Of a DNA stretch of 52,898 nt, positions 15,245 to 25,662 are shown piece by piece. The first letter of the stretch is position 1; each line of letters opens with the position of its first letter. The position numbers and the translations under genes were made by a program. The notes beneath the pieces are model-generated. The model was not told the DNA's origin, ran no database searches, and saw nothing but the letters and a program-made list of their open reading frames with translations. The stretch is from a virus. The stretch lies in the IMG/VR virus record IMGVR_UViG_3300020468_000009, positions 1 to 52,898 of that record, one strand, 5' to 3'.

Positions 15245-16695
15245 TATCGACCAGCACTAAATGCAGCAACAAGTCTTGCTGTTCCTTCTTTTCTAGCTTG
15301 GTCAACTTGATTTGATTCTATTAGTTCTCCATAAGTAGATAGTATGTATTTATTAAGTTCATACTCAAATGCATTACTTACATCATCTGATGACATAGCT
15401 GATTGTATTTCATATTGTTTATCAGGCAAATTGTACTTCTTTCTTCTCAAAGCATCTTCTTGAGCTTGTCTTAATTGATTAGCATTGAGTCTATATGAAT
15501 CACGAGCTTCTTGATTTAGTTCTTTTATTTTATTATTTGCCCAATCTTGTATTGCATATACAGATAAATCACTACTTGGTAATCCAACTGATGTTATTGC
15601 ATTTTCTATTTGTTGATTAAGTAGTCCTGGTTTTGGTATATAAACTATATCTGGTCCTGTAAATATAGGATTTGTATCTGTAAATTTTATACCATCTAAA
15701 CTATCTAAATAAAAATCTCTTACAAATCCTAAGAAAGCTGCATTGTTTCCACCAGATGCTATTGCAATATCTTCTAAATCATTTGTATCTATCCCAAATT
15801 CTGTTTTAGGATTCATGTAATAAAAAGATTGTTGAACAGCAGCTTGTGTTGCTTCATCATATCTTCCTTCAGCAAAACTATTTGCTTCTAAAAATCCTGC
15901 TTGTACTAATGCAAGTTGGAAGTCAATTACTCTCTCCGATGGTAAATTTTCTAAAAATCCAACTTCTAAACCTGCATTATATAGTGGTGTAAGATTTTGA
16001 TTATTTGCTGTATCTCTGTATGTATCTAAAGCAAATGGGTCATTTGATAAACCATAATATCCAATATCACTTCCCTGTGCAAAACCTAATTCATATTCAT
16101 ATGCTCCTGTAAGTAGTTCTTCATTATTTGCAATTTGGTCTATTTCAGCAAAAGCATTCATTAATTTATTTACATTGCCATCTTCTGTATATTGTTTGTA
16201 TGCTGCGTCTCTAAGTTCTTCTGGAGAAGGTTTTTCTTCTTCTTTAACTCTAGCTCTTGATGTTTCTGCAACTCTTTGAGTAATGTTAGAATATGATACT
16301 TGTGCTTCTTCAACACTATCTCCAGCAATTAAACCAGCAGCTTCTCTTTCTGCATCTATTTCATCAGGAGTTCTATCTTCTAATGCACCGTCTGCAACGC
16401 CTTGTTTAAAGTTATTTACACCTTCAGATAATCCTTGACCCATAACATAACCAAAGTATGCTTCACCTGTCATACCAAGCATTTCAGGATTACCAAATTC
16501 TTCAAAGATATCGTCTGCTAATTCATCAGGTAATGAATCAAAAAAGTTAGCAATCTTTTGACCAAGCAAAGAACCTATAAAAGATTCTGGACTTTGTCCT
16601 AAATAAGCAGGGTCAACTGCAGTAAATCCAGATGCTTTAGTCTCTGACCATGCTCTTCCTAATCTGTAAAAAAGACCTTTTTTCTTTTTATTCAT
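15244..16695 (-). CDS. Putative internal virion protein with peptidoglycan-binding-like segment
   Basis: 483 residues. At about 260-295, VIDFQLALVQAGFLEANSFA, then GRYDEATQAAVQQS resembles the PG_binding_1 helix bundle (L..LNAAGYL..DG.FG..T..AV..FQ), which anchors enzymes on cell walls. The N-terminus carries YRLGRAWSETKAS and a hydrophobic stretch near 40-60. The rest is helical (LNQEARDSYRLNANQLRQAQEDALRRKKYNLP). It may help the particle pass the cell wall during ejection. The domain call rests on pattern only. Confidence 0.62.
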   Translation of the reverse strand: MNKKKKGLFYRLGRAWSETKASGFTAVDPAYLGQSPESFIGSLLGQKIANFFDSLPDELADDIFEEFGNPEMLGMTGEAYFGYVMGQGLSEGVNNFKQGVADGALEDRTPDEIDAEREAAGLIAGDSVEEAQVSYSNITQRVAETSRARVKEEEKPSPEELRDAAYKQYTEDGNVNKLMNAFAEIDQIANNEELLTGAYEYELGFAQGSDIGYYGLSNDPFALDTYRDTANNQNLTPLYNAGLEVGFLENLPSERVIDFQLALVQAGFLEANSFAEGRYDEATQAAVQQSFYYMNPKTEFGIDTNDLEDIAIASGGNNAAFLGFVRDFYLDSLDGIKFTDTNPIFTGPDIVYIPKPGLLNQQIENAITSVGLPSSDLSVYAIQDWANNKIKELNQEARDSYRLNANQLRQAQEDALRRKKYNLPDKQYEIQSAMSSDDVSNAFEYELNKYILSTYGELIESNQVDQARKEGTARLVAAFSAGR

Positions 16696-19600
16696 TAATA
16701 CTCCATTGGTGTAAATACATCAGTAAACTCTTCTTCTACTTCAAACCTAAGTATATCATCATAAACATAGTAGAAATCTGGAAACTGTGAAAATAGTTCT
16801 TGTGCTTTTCTTCTTAACACTTCTCTAAAATATGTATATTCTTGTCTTTTAAGTGTTGCTCTTGGTCCATCTCTTCTTTGTATTTGTGCAAGAACACTAT
16901 CTCTTATTTCTAAATATGATACTAAACCTTGCATTGATGGCAATTCTTTTAATAACATTGTCTCTCCATTAGGAAGATTAACTGTTCTTTCACCTTCATT
17001 TTGTATCATGTTTATAAGTTGCAATCTTTTTGATTCTGCATCAATAGCTTTTGCAGTAGTAGATGTCTGTCCATAGCCAGGATATTCTTGACGTAATGCC
17101 ATTCTATAATCTGTAAGTATTTCATATTTTCTTTCAGGAGTTAGATTTCTATGTGCTCCTGACTCAAATAACAATCTTCTTTGATATTCATAGGCTAATC
17201 TACCTTGTGCTTGTCTTACAGCTGTAACATATTCATCTTCGGATAAATCTACTCTATCTCTATCTGCAAATGAATCAGCCCAAGCAACAAAACTAAATTC
17301 ATCAAGTGGGTTATCTGGAAATAAGTAATATCCAACATCTGGATATATATTTAAAATTTCTTCATTATCTCTACCAAATTTGACACCTTCATCTGTATAA
17401 CTTCTTTTCTTAATCTCTTTTGATTTAGAAACTAATAATGCTGTAGGGTCTAATCCAAACTGATTTACAAATTCTTTTGTAGCAAGAACTTGGTCTCCAC
17501 CATACTTAGAAAGTATTCTATAATACGCATCTGTAAGAATAGACATTCCATAAAAATGATGTTTAGGGTCATCACCTTTTGTTTGTAAAGGGTCTACGAA
17601 TAGTTGTCCACCTGGTGCAACTTCTATATCATATCTTATTACTGCACCTGTAGGAGCAGCAAACTGTATAAATGTTCTTGCTGCAGTTAAAAACATAGCT
17701 GTCTTTTTAGCTTCTTCTAACATTCTTGCTTGTTTAGCTGGTGTAGAATCATCATACAATCCTGTAGTAACAAACATTTTAATTACATCTTTGTATACGT
17801 TAGCAAATCCTCTTTGCATATCAGGGTCTGATGCACCCATAGACATTGCTTTTTTTGCCCATGAAGGTATTAATGCATTTGCATATGTAGCTGGACTTAA
17901 TGCACTCTTTGTTTCTCTTCCATATGGAAAAAATACTTTATCTATTAGTTCTGTTTCAGGTAATATCTTAGACGCTGGTATTCCAACTAATGGTCCAAGA
18001 CCAGGAGCAGGATTACCTACAATCATATTCAAAGATGATACATAACCTTTTAGATTTATTTTTGCATCTGGTGCTGCAAGTTCTTCACCTGTTACAGGAT
18101 TTTTAATTGTTCTTGAATCTCTATTTCCTTCAAACATCCAGTTTGTTAAGAACTCTGAACCAGGAAAGAAAAACATTTCTTCTCCTGTCATTGCATCTGT
18201 GTGAAAGAATCCTTCGTCATCATTATTTAAATCAGCTTTTCTTGCACCATCAATACCTCGTGTTATTTTTCTTGTTGCTAAGAATTTCTTTTGATTCAAT
18301 AATCTTGACCAAGTTCCCATAATCTCTATATATACTTCTGCGAAAGGAAAAGCTAGACGTAACATATCAGATACAACATGTCTTCTATTTAAATCATAAA
18401 GTAATGATTGTGTTTCTGATAATGCGTAGGCTTTTGCTGTTTCATCTAGTGTATCTAAATCTGCAATTCTTAAGAGTTTACCTTCATCAGCTGAAACTTT
18501 TCCTGTTGTATCTAATTGTTTAATAAAACTTTTTGGCAAGTTAGATGCTTGTGCTTGTTGTTTAATTTGTTTTCTAAGTCCATCATCAAAATATGCAATG
18601 TTAGTTTCCATAAATCTCCAATAGAATTGTCTAAATGCAGGAGAACGTGAAAGTCTATTTGTAGGTGCTGACATAACAATACTAAACAATCTTTCTACAG
18701 CAGCATCATAGGAACTTACTCTTTCTCCATCCATATCAAATACAGATTTTTTCATTACGTGTATTGGTTTATAAGGGTCTTTTTTAGCTAACCACTTTGT
18801 ATATGTTTTTTTATTACCAATACTTGCTTTTCTTCCTATAGCTACAGTTTTACCATCAATATCTACAAGTATTGCTTTGTCATCAACAGCATTTATACCT
18901 TTAGATATATGCTCTAATAATTCTGCATCTCCAGTTGTAACAAGTTCAAACTCTATTTCTGATTGTGGAGATTTTCTAATTCTTTTCATTCCTTCCATAT
19001 CTTCAAATACTATACGTGTACCATCTGGTTTAACTTCTGTAACTTTATATGAACCACCTGTTTTGTAATGAACTCTAGCTGCAACCGAATCAATATAATC
19101 ATCAGCCCATTTTCTATCATTTAATATTTTAATTTTTTGATACTTACCTGCTTCATCAGACCCATAAGCTAAAGCTGTTCTCCAACTACTCAAATCTCCA
19201 TCTTCATTCCAAAATCTATCTTTTATATTTTGTAGTCCAGATTTTATATCATCAACTCCACCTTTAAGTGTTGCTATTTCTGCAGCAATAGGGTCATCTA
19301 CTAATTGAAATATTTCTGAGACTGCAGCTCCGTGATATCCTTTATCTCCTTTTTGAACTTCTTTGAATGCAAAAGTTCTTTTAAGTTTATCACCATCTAA
19401 AATTCCACTGTGTGACATAGACATACTTGATTTATGATAAATACTATCTGCTAATATTTCATTGTCTCTAATACCAAACATACCTCTTTGTATGGTTCTA
19501 TCTATATCTAGGTCTTCATATCCTCTTACTCTTCTTAAAACAGATTGTCTATCTTTTCCTAATATCCAAGCAAATGCTGATAGAGGATGTGTAAATACAT

Positions 19601-22600
19601 TATCTAAATCATCTGCCCACATTCTGATTTGTTCTTCACCAACAACTCTTGCAGTCCATGCACCTCTAATAAGTATGAATGGTTTCCAAGCTCTATTCAT
19701 ATAGTTATCTCCTAATTTAGATAACCAACCTTGCACTAATGCATTAGCATCTGCGTCATCTGCTGATAAATCAAATTTTTTCCTAGCTGTTTTTACTGTC
19801 ATTTTTAACCAATCTGTAATACCTTTTTGGTCATTTGTTTGTAATTCAAATAAATCAGCTACTGGTTTTGCTAACATCTCTTCAAATTCAGAAAGTTCAA
19901 ACTCTCGTCCATCTTCTAAATTGACAGTTTTTCTAGTAGAACTTACTCTTGCTCTTTTAGAACTAGGTATAATTCTTGTCCAAAATTCTCTAGCTGGTGA
20001 GAACACTCTTAAAAATAATCTTGCATCTGGCAAAGGTAATGCACCTGATGCTAAATATTCTGATATCAAATGTGCAGTAGGTCTTCCAACAACTGCTTCT
20101 ATTTCATCAAAATTAGCACGTTTCATTAATGTATTTGTTGCTGTTGTAAGAACATCATCTTCAGTGGTTATGTCAGAAAAATAATTAAGTATTTGATTTG
20201 GAGATACCTTTGCATTTTTAAATACTTTAAATCCTGCTTTAGTATCAAATGCATCTTGTGTTTTTGTAAATAAAGTTTTAAGAACAGGACTTATCTTTGA
20301 CGCATCTCCTGTTCTAGGTCCAATAACATTTACTGTAGGATATTTCTTAATAAGCTCTTGTATCTCTTGAACAAATTTATTATCAATTCTTTGTGCAGTA
20401 TCAACAACTACTAATGGTCTGTTACCTTGATATACACCTTGCTCAGGTATTTTAGCTTGTGACCATTTACCTTTTCTTGCGTAGTTAATTGCACCAGTTG
20501 TACCTTTACCAGCTGGATTACTTGCAGAATCAAATATTGCAATAGTTATATCTGCATCATCAATGTTCTTTTGACTTCTTGCAACAAAATATTTATTAGC
20601 TGGCATCTTATCATTAATATTTTCAGAAGTTAATCTATTTCTTTCACGTTGTAATGTTTCTAATTTCTTTACAGCTGTGTCATCATTAATGTCATTAAGC
20701 CTTGCTTTTAACTGTGCTTCATGTTTTGCTAGAGATTGTTTTTCTTTGTTAATTCTTTTTTGTAAATTTTTATATGCTCTTTGATAACCAGGCATATCAA
20801 AACTATCATATTGTAATATTTTGTTTGGACCTTCTTCTATTAAGTTTGTAGCATATCTAAGTATTGATGCTTTAGCTTCTAGCTCTAATCTAGCTGCTAA
20901 AGATAATTCAGGTGCATCTCCATTCTTTATCCTTACATCATCAGCATCTAATGCTTTTCTTGCAATATAACCAGCTTGTAATTTATTTTGTATTTTTAAA
21001 TCATCTCTAACAGGAGAAAGCTCTAATTCTTTGTAAGCTTTTTCTAAACCTTTTATTTTTGATTTATCATTAGAAACTGTTTGTTTCAATCTATTGTATG
21101 TTGTAGTAAGAGCTCCTACTCTTTTATCTTTAAATACTGCTTCTTTTTCAGTCCTTGAAATTGTTTCATCAATAAAACCAACTTGTCTAGCAGTGTCATC
21201 TGTTAATCCATAATCTATTAACTCTGCTTCATGTAGTCCATAACTACCTGCTTTAGTTTGTGCAGAGTCTCCAAAACCAGGAGTTGCTGTACCACCTGTT
21301 TCTATATCAAGTTCTTTTGCAACTCTAAGTGCTTGTATTTCTGTACCTCTACCACCATTTGAAATAACCTTTGCAGGTAATACTTCTGCTTCTGCTATAT
21401 CTGTTGGTACTCTTTGTGCTGAATCAACTTTAGATAAAAAGTCATCTTTAATATCTTGTATGCTTCTTAATCTTCCAGACTTTTTAAAATTAGAGTTACT
21501 TATTATTTCATCAATAATATCTAATGTTTGTTCCATGTTAAAAGAAACATTATCTAAATTATTTCTACCTTTATCTAAGATATCAATTTTTTGTAAGTTC
21601 CAAGCTTCTTCTCCATATGCACCATAAAAATATTTGTTGGCTTCGTCAACACTAGCAACTAATTTACCAATTTGATTAACTACACCTTTTGGTATATTCA
21701 CAGCTTCAAACTTATCCATAATGTGTTTAAGAACTCCGCCTTCACCACCATAAATATCTAACATCATATTTAATTTTTGTAGTGAAGCTGGACTTCCTTC
21801 AAGAGCTTGAATAACTTCATCATCCATAGCATCAACAATTCTATCTAGTGCTCTTGTTGCAACATCATCATCAACTTTTGCAAACTTCATAAAGTTTTTT
21901 AATTCAAAAAAAGTATCATTTAAACTATCTGTTTGTATTCTTGGTGCAGGAAACACATTAAATAATCTTTCGAAGATACTATTTTTACTATTTAATTTCA
22001 TTGCAGTTCTAAAACCTACTGCTGATGTTTTATCTCCATAAACAAATTTAGCTGCTGCTTTTGATAATGAACCATTAAATAGTAATGACGTTGGGTCAAG
22101 TCTTGCCATTGCATCTGTAGTAGGGTCTTGAGCAGCTTCAACAAGAATATTTTTTATTGCTTGTTTATCTTCAGTATCCCTAAGTCTTCTGTAAAGTTTT
22201 GCACCACCAGCACTTCTTGCAATAGTTCTATCTGAAACTCTTTTACCTTGTTTTCCTAAAAGTATTTCTACTTCATCATATGTTTTTGCTTGTGCAAACA
22301 AATCTGCAATATCATCACCAGTTTTAGTTTCAAAATAAAACTCTCTTGCTTTAGGTACTTTTACTGTCTTTCTAACAACATTATCAATTAAGCCACTTGA
22401 TTTTTTTGTTTCTGTAAGGTTAAATGATTTTTTGATTTTTCCTGCTTTTGCTAATGCACCACCAGCATATGTTGCAGGGTCAGTTACTACTGTATAAACT
22501 CCGTCAATAATACCTGACAATAAATTAAAAGATTTCGTTCCTGGTTCAAATACTTCAACAGCTGCAACACGACCAGGAGATAATTTAACAGTACCTTTTC

Positions 22601-23324
22601 TACCTCTATAAGTTCCTGCATTACCTTCTCTAGTATTCATTTCTAATTGTGTAATTGGTTTGCCATAATATTCTTGGATAATTTGTTTTACTTCATCAGG
22701 ATTTGCACCTCTACCAACTAACTCTTTATAAACTTCTGTGTCTTCTGCAACTGTAGAATTACCAAAATAACCTTCACCTAAGTTAACTTTTTTACCTTGA
22801 CGTAATTGTTGAAAGGCTCTAGTAGCTACAGTAGGTCCTTGGTCTTGTAATGATTGTACAAACTCATTTCTACCATTAGGGTCAAGTAATGGTACTAATG
22901 TGCCTACACCTGTAAAAGCAAGTAGTGGATTCATTTTTCTTGCAGCATAATATTTCATACTTGCTGTGCCATATTTTTTTACAAATTGTGATGCAGACTC
23001 CATTCCAACTACTGCACCCCTTACTGCACCTCTTCCTGCAGCTTTAACACCTTCCCACCATGATGTTTCTTTTTCTAAAAATCTTTCTACAATACTTGTA
23101 AATTCTGGTGAGTCTTTTGTAAGTCCCATCAATGCACCTGCAACCTGTACATCTTTTGGTAAGAATCCATAAGTCTTAGATATCTCAGACATGTTATAAG
23201 GTATAGATGGATTGTTTGCGAAAAAGTTATCTATTTGTTCAGCTTGTCCAAGTAATTCATTTTTGTAAATTTCGTCCTGGTCTTCTTGCCAGGGTGCTAC
23301 CCAGTTCCACCTAAAAGCCGTCAT
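16695..23324 (-). CDS. Giant multidomain virion/ejection protein with SLOG-like nucleotide-binding domain
   Basis: 2,209 residues, one sixth of the genome. N-terminal part (1-200) includes a Gly/Ala-rich, weakly hydrophobic stretch (GAVRGAVVGMESASQFVKKYG and LLAFTGVGTLVPLL). Long helical regions follow (about 400-880, with coiled coil near 850). Residues about 905-1015 match the cpYpsA/SLOG type: YFVARSQKNIDDADITIAIF, GKGTTGAINYA, RPLVVVD, and TVNVIGPRT. Later sections (1150-1900) are rich in Trp, Arg and Asp. It follows the portal and small head genes and may be ejected into the host like large internal proteins of short-tailed phages, or act as tape measure. Confidence 0.72.
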   Translation of the reverse strand: MTAFRWNWVAPWQEDQDEIYKNELLGQAEQIDNFFANNPSIPYNMSEISKTYGFLPKDVQVAGALMGLTKDSPEFTSIVERFLEKETSWWEGVKAAGRGAVRGAVVGMESASQFVKKYGTASMKYYAARKMNPLLAFTGVGTLVPLLDPNGRNEFVQSLQDQGPTVATRAFQQLRQGKKVNLGEGYFGNSTVAEDTEVYKELVGRGANPDEVKQIIQEYYGKPITQLEMNTREGNAGTYRGRKGTVKLSPGRVAAVEVFEPGTKSFNLLSGIIDGVYTVVTDPATYAGGALAKAGKIKKSFNLTETKKSSGLIDNVVRKTVKVPKAREFYFETKTGDDIADLFAQAKTYDEVEILLGKQGKRVSDRTIARSAGGAKLYRRLRDTEDKQAIKNILVEAAQDPTTDAMARLDPTSLLFNGSLSKAAAKFVYGDKTSAVGFRTAMKLNSKNSIFERLFNVFPAPRIQTDSLNDTFFELKNFMKFAKVDDDVATRALDRIVDAMDDEVIQALEGSPASLQKLNMMLDIYGGEGGVLKHIMDKFEAVNIPKGVVNQIGKLVASVDEANKYFYGAYGEEAWNLQKIDILDKGRNNLDNVSFNMEQTLDIIDEIISNSNFKKSGRLRSIQDIKDDFLSKVDSAQRVPTDIAEAEVLPAKVISNGGRGTEIQALRVAKELDIETGGTATPGFGDSAQTKAGSYGLHEAELIDYGLTDDTARQVGFIDETISRTEKEAVFKDKRVGALTTTYNRLKQTVSNDKSKIKGLEKAYKELELSPVRDDLKIQNKLQAGYIARKALDADDVRIKNGDAPELSLAARLELEAKASILRYATNLIEEGPNKILQYDSFDMPGYQRAYKNLQKRINKEKQSLAKHEAQLKARLNDINDDTAVKKLETLQRERNRLTSENINDKMPANKYFVARSQKNIDDADITIAIFDSASNPAGKGTTGAINYARKGKWSQAKIPEQGVYQGNRPLVVVDTAQRIDNKFVQEIQELIKKYPTVNVIGPRTGDASKISPVLKTLFTKTQDAFDTKAGFKVFKNAKVSPNQILNYFSDITTEDDVLTTATNTLMKRANFDEIEAVVGRPTAHLISEYLASGALPLPDARLFLRVFSPAREFWTRIIPSSKRARVSSTRKTVNLEDGREFELSEFEEMLAKPVADLFELQTNDQKGITDWLKMTVKTARKKFDLSADDADANALVQGWLSKLGDNYMNRAWKPFILIRGAWTARVVGEEQIRMWADDLDNVFTHPLSAFAWILGKDRQSVLRRVRGYEDLDIDRTIQRGMFGIRDNEILADSIYHKSSMSMSHSGILDGDKLKRTFAFKEVQKGDKGYHGAAVSEIFQLVDDPIAAEIATLKGGVDDIKSGLQNIKDRFWNEDGDLSSWRTALAYGSDEAGKYQKIKILNDRKWADDYIDSVAARVHYKTGGSYKVTEVKPDGTRIVFEDMEGMKRIRKSPQSEIEFELVTTGDAELLEHISKGINAVDDKAILVDIDGKTVAIGRKASIGNKKTYTKWLAKKDPYKPIHVMKKSVFDMDGERVSSYDAAVERLFSIVMSAPTNRLSRSPAFRQFYWRFMETNIAYFDDGLRKQIKQQAQASNLPKSFIKQLDTTGKVSADEGKLLRIADLDTLDETAKAYALSETQSLLYDLNRRHVVSDMLRLAFPFAEVYIEIMGTWSRLLNQKKFLATRKITRGIDGARKADLNNDDEGFFHTDAMTGEEMFFFPGSEFLTNWMFEGNRDSRTIKNPVTGEELAAPDAKINLKGYVSSLNMIVGNPAPGLGPLVGIPASKILPETELIDKVFFPYGRETKSALSPATYANALIPSWAKKAMSMGASDPDMQRGFANVYKDVIKMFVTTGLYDDSTPAKQARMLEEAKKTAMFLTAARTFIQFAAPTGAVIRYDIEVAPGGQLFVDPLQTKGDDPKHHFYGMSILTDAYYRILSKYGGDQVLATKEFVNQFGLDPTALLVSKSKEIKKRSYTDEGVKFGRDNEEILNIYPDVGYYLFPDNPLDEFSFVAWADSFADRDRVDLSEDEYVTAVRQAQGRLAYEYQRRLLFESGAHRNLTPERKYEILTDYRMALRQEYPGYGQTSTTAKAIDAESKRLQLINMIQNEGERTVNLPNGETMLLKELPSMQGLVSYLEIRDSVLAQIQRRDGPRATLKRQEYTYFREVLRRKAQELFSQFPDFYYVYDDILRFEVEEEFTDVFTPMEY

Positions 23325-23689
23325 GTTTGAAATGATTCAGATTCAGATTGTGCTGTCCCATCATTCATTAATGCTATAATTTCTTTACTCTGTAACACAT
23401 TTGCCATTCTTCTTAATACCATATCTGCATCATAAATAGGTTGCCCTGAAGCTGCCTTATACTGACTTGTTGATACATCTTCACCAGGTACATTAGTAGG
23501 TGTATCAAATATTGATTTACCTGGTTGCATAAATTTTCTAACCCTATCTACTCTTGGAGCACCTTGTGTTTGTGCTACTTCATCTACAAACATTTCTGCA
23601 GAATTTTGTAATTCATTTAACTCTGTGCCTTGTCCGTATTTCTCTGAATCAAATTGTGCTTTGTTTGTTGAAGGTGTATATCTAGTCAT
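23321..23689 (-). CDS. Small virion protein (122 aa)
   Basis: 122 residues, hydrophilic, starting TRYTPSTNKAQFDSEKYG, with a segment DRVRKFMQPGKSIFDTP and a C-terminal helix. Overlaps the giant gene by 4 bases and the 77-aa gene by 8. No recognised domain. It probably accompanies the portal or the giant protein in the particle. Confidence 0.6.
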   Translation of the reverse strand: MTRYTPSTNKAQFDSEKYGQGTELNELQNSAEMFVDEVAQTQGAPRVDRVRKFMQPGKSIFDTPTNVPGEDVSTSQYKAASGQPIYDADMVLRRMANVLQSKEIIALMNDGTAQSESESFQT

Positions 23690-23915
23690 CTAGTACTCCA
23701 TAATCAAAATCTTCTGGCACAACTAATATATCTATTCTTCCTAATGTAGGAATAAAAGCTATAGTTATTGCATCAATAATAAAACCTGGTTTTTGTTGTT
23801 GACTAAATAGTTCTTCATCAAAAGCATCAGCATACATCTCCCACATAGGTTGTTCATCTGCTGTATAGTTATTTGCAATAATTTGTGCAAACTCAAAGTT
23901 TTCTGATTTATCCAA
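23682..23915 (-). CDS. Small acidic protein after portal
   Basis: 77 residues, very acidic, with a hydrophobic centre (IIDAITIAFIPTLGRIDILVV) and DYGVLDD end. Overlaps the portal stop by 8 bases and the next gene by 8 bases. No family recognised; a head-assembly or portal-associated role is a guess from position. Confidence 0.6.
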   Translation of the reverse strand: MDKSENFEFAQIIANNYTADEQPMWEMYADAFDEELFSQQQKPGFIIDAITIAFIPTLGRIDILVVPEDFDYGVLDD

Positions 23916-25662
23916 CTGCTCCTCCTAACAATGCTGCAAGATTAGGTGGTCCTTGTTGTTGAACTTGTTGTGCTTGTTGTAAGACAGCTTGTTCTTCTGG
24001 ACTAGGTTCTTCACCACTTGCTGTAAAGTATTTTTCTAAAATATCTCCAATGTCTTTTGGATTATTATAGATTTCTACTACAGCCATCATTGCAGCTTTA
24101 TCTCCTTGTTGTGACTGTTGTAACAACATAGAAAATAATATTTCTTCAGTTTTTTGTTTAGTTATTCTTTCATTAATTTGACTTAGATTTTCTAAACCAT
24201 CCATTTCTTGTTGCATAGTTTCTTTGTCTATAATACCTGCCTGTAACAATTGCAACCCAGTAATAATTTTGTTTGGTGCATCAAAAGAAGCCATTGCACC
24301 ATATTTTCTTTTTGTAACATAGTTCTTATCAATATCAGTTCCAGGTGTGTAACTTTCAGAAAAAGACGCACCTTTGTATGTACCACTAATAGGTTTTCTT
24401 TTTTTAGTAAATAATATTTCGTCTAACTCTAATCTTTTAGAATCTACTTCTTGTAATGCATTCTCAAGTATTGTGTGGTATTCAGATACCATTGCTCCAA
24501 CACCTGCTTCAAGTTCTTCTAGTCCTCTACCAGTAACAAAAGAATTTGGTGATATTGCATCATCTTGTACAGGATAACCTGCAACAACTCTTAATTGTCT
24601 TTCTAATCTACCTACGGACTCAAATAATTGATACGGTAGGTTATTGACAGGTTTGACAACTTGTGAACCAGGAGATAAATAATTTATAGAGTTTCTACCT
24701 TTTCTATATTGTCCTGACTCTAGTTCTCCAATAATGTTTGTTTCTGTAAATACTGCATCTTCCATAGCTATAACAGATAAAATATTAATCTTTGCCATAG
24801 ATGCCATAAGTCCTATGACTTGGTCAAATTGACCTTGTAATTTATCAAAGCTAAATCTTTTAGCAATAACAAACGAAGGACCTGACTTAAGTGGGTTAGG
24901 AACAAAATCAACAATTTTTTTAGATGCAGGATGCATAATGTATGTTCCTTCAATATTCATGTATTCAACAATTACTTCACCACTTTCATTTGCATTTTCC
25001 CAACTACCATCATTTGTATATTGGTTAAAAGAAATGTTGTAGTATTGTTCTTGTTTATCTTTATTGTCTTTTTCAAAATAAGCTTTAAGTTCTGGATACA
25101 TTTGAATTAAGTTTTTAACAGGAACTTTTTGTATAATTGCAAGTTCTTGTGGTTCTTGCATATTTCCATAGTATCCAGGAAAGCAATCATATGGATTACG
25201 TAATTCTGCACATGGGTACATGTTTCCATTTGTATCTGGTTTAGATGTTATTACCCATACTGCAAATCCATAACCAGGCAACCATCTAGCTACTTGGGGA
25301 AGTTGTAAATCTAATCTTTGCATTTTATCAAATGCAGTAACAATTCTTTCTAACTTATCTTTTTTACTTTTGTTTCTTTGACTATCTCTTGCATTTGTAA
25401 TATGTACGTCTAATGTAGGTACTTTTCCAATCTTTTGTGCAAGTCTATCTAATGCAGACAATAATAAGTTTGGTGCAGGTAATGTAAAAGAATCCATACT
25501 ATCCATACCTGGACCAAGTAAATCTCTTATGCCATGTTCTCCACCATTAAGAATGTTTCTAAATCTGCTTCTATCAAGAAGACTATCATCATGCATTTGC
25601 TTAAGATATACTGCTCTATCAATTATCTGGTCAGGTGTCAATTTAACTCCATGGTATGTCAT
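23908..25662 (-). CDS. Portal protein
   Basis: 584 residues, typical length. The dodecameric portal forms the DNA channel at the capsid vertex and binds the terminase. Supporting segments are the N-terminal DQIIDRAVYLKQMHDDSLLDRSRF, APNLLLSALDRLAQKIGKVPTL near 85, a WLPGYGFAVWVIT core, ELRNPYDCFPGYYG, and a long central helix KINILSVIAMEDAVFTETN. The C-terminal tail is Gln-rich. It follows TerL with a 20-base overlap, the usual order. Best described as an SPP1/actinophage-like portal. Confidence 0.85.
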   Translation of the reverse strand: MTYHGVKLTPDQIIDRAVYLKQMHDDSLLDRSRFRNILNGGEHGIRDLLGPGMDSMDSFTLPAPNLLLSALDRLAQKIGKVPTLDVHITNARDSQRNKSKKDKLERIVTAFDKMQRLDLQLPQVARWLPGYGFAVWVITSKPDTNGNMYPCAELRNPYDCFPGYYGNMQEPQELAIIQKVPVKNLIQMYPELKAYFEKDNKDKQEQYYNISFNQYTNDGSWENANESGEVIVEYMNIEGTYIMHPASKKIVDFVPNPLKSGPSFVIAKRFSFDKLQGQFDQVIGLMASMAKINILSVIAMEDAVFTETNIIGELESGQYRKGRNSINYLSPGSQVVKPVNNLPYQLFESVGRLERQLRVVAGYPVQDDAISPNSFVTGRGLEELEAGVGAMVSEYHTILENALQEVDSKRLELDEILFTKKRKPISGTYKGASFSESYTPGTDIDKNYVTKRKYGAMASFDAPNKIITGLQLLQAGIIDKETMQQEMDGLENLSQINERITKQKTEEILFSMLLQQSQQGDKAAMMAVVEIYNNPKDIGDILEKYFTASGEEPSPEEQAVLQQAQQVQQQGPPNLAALLGGAVG

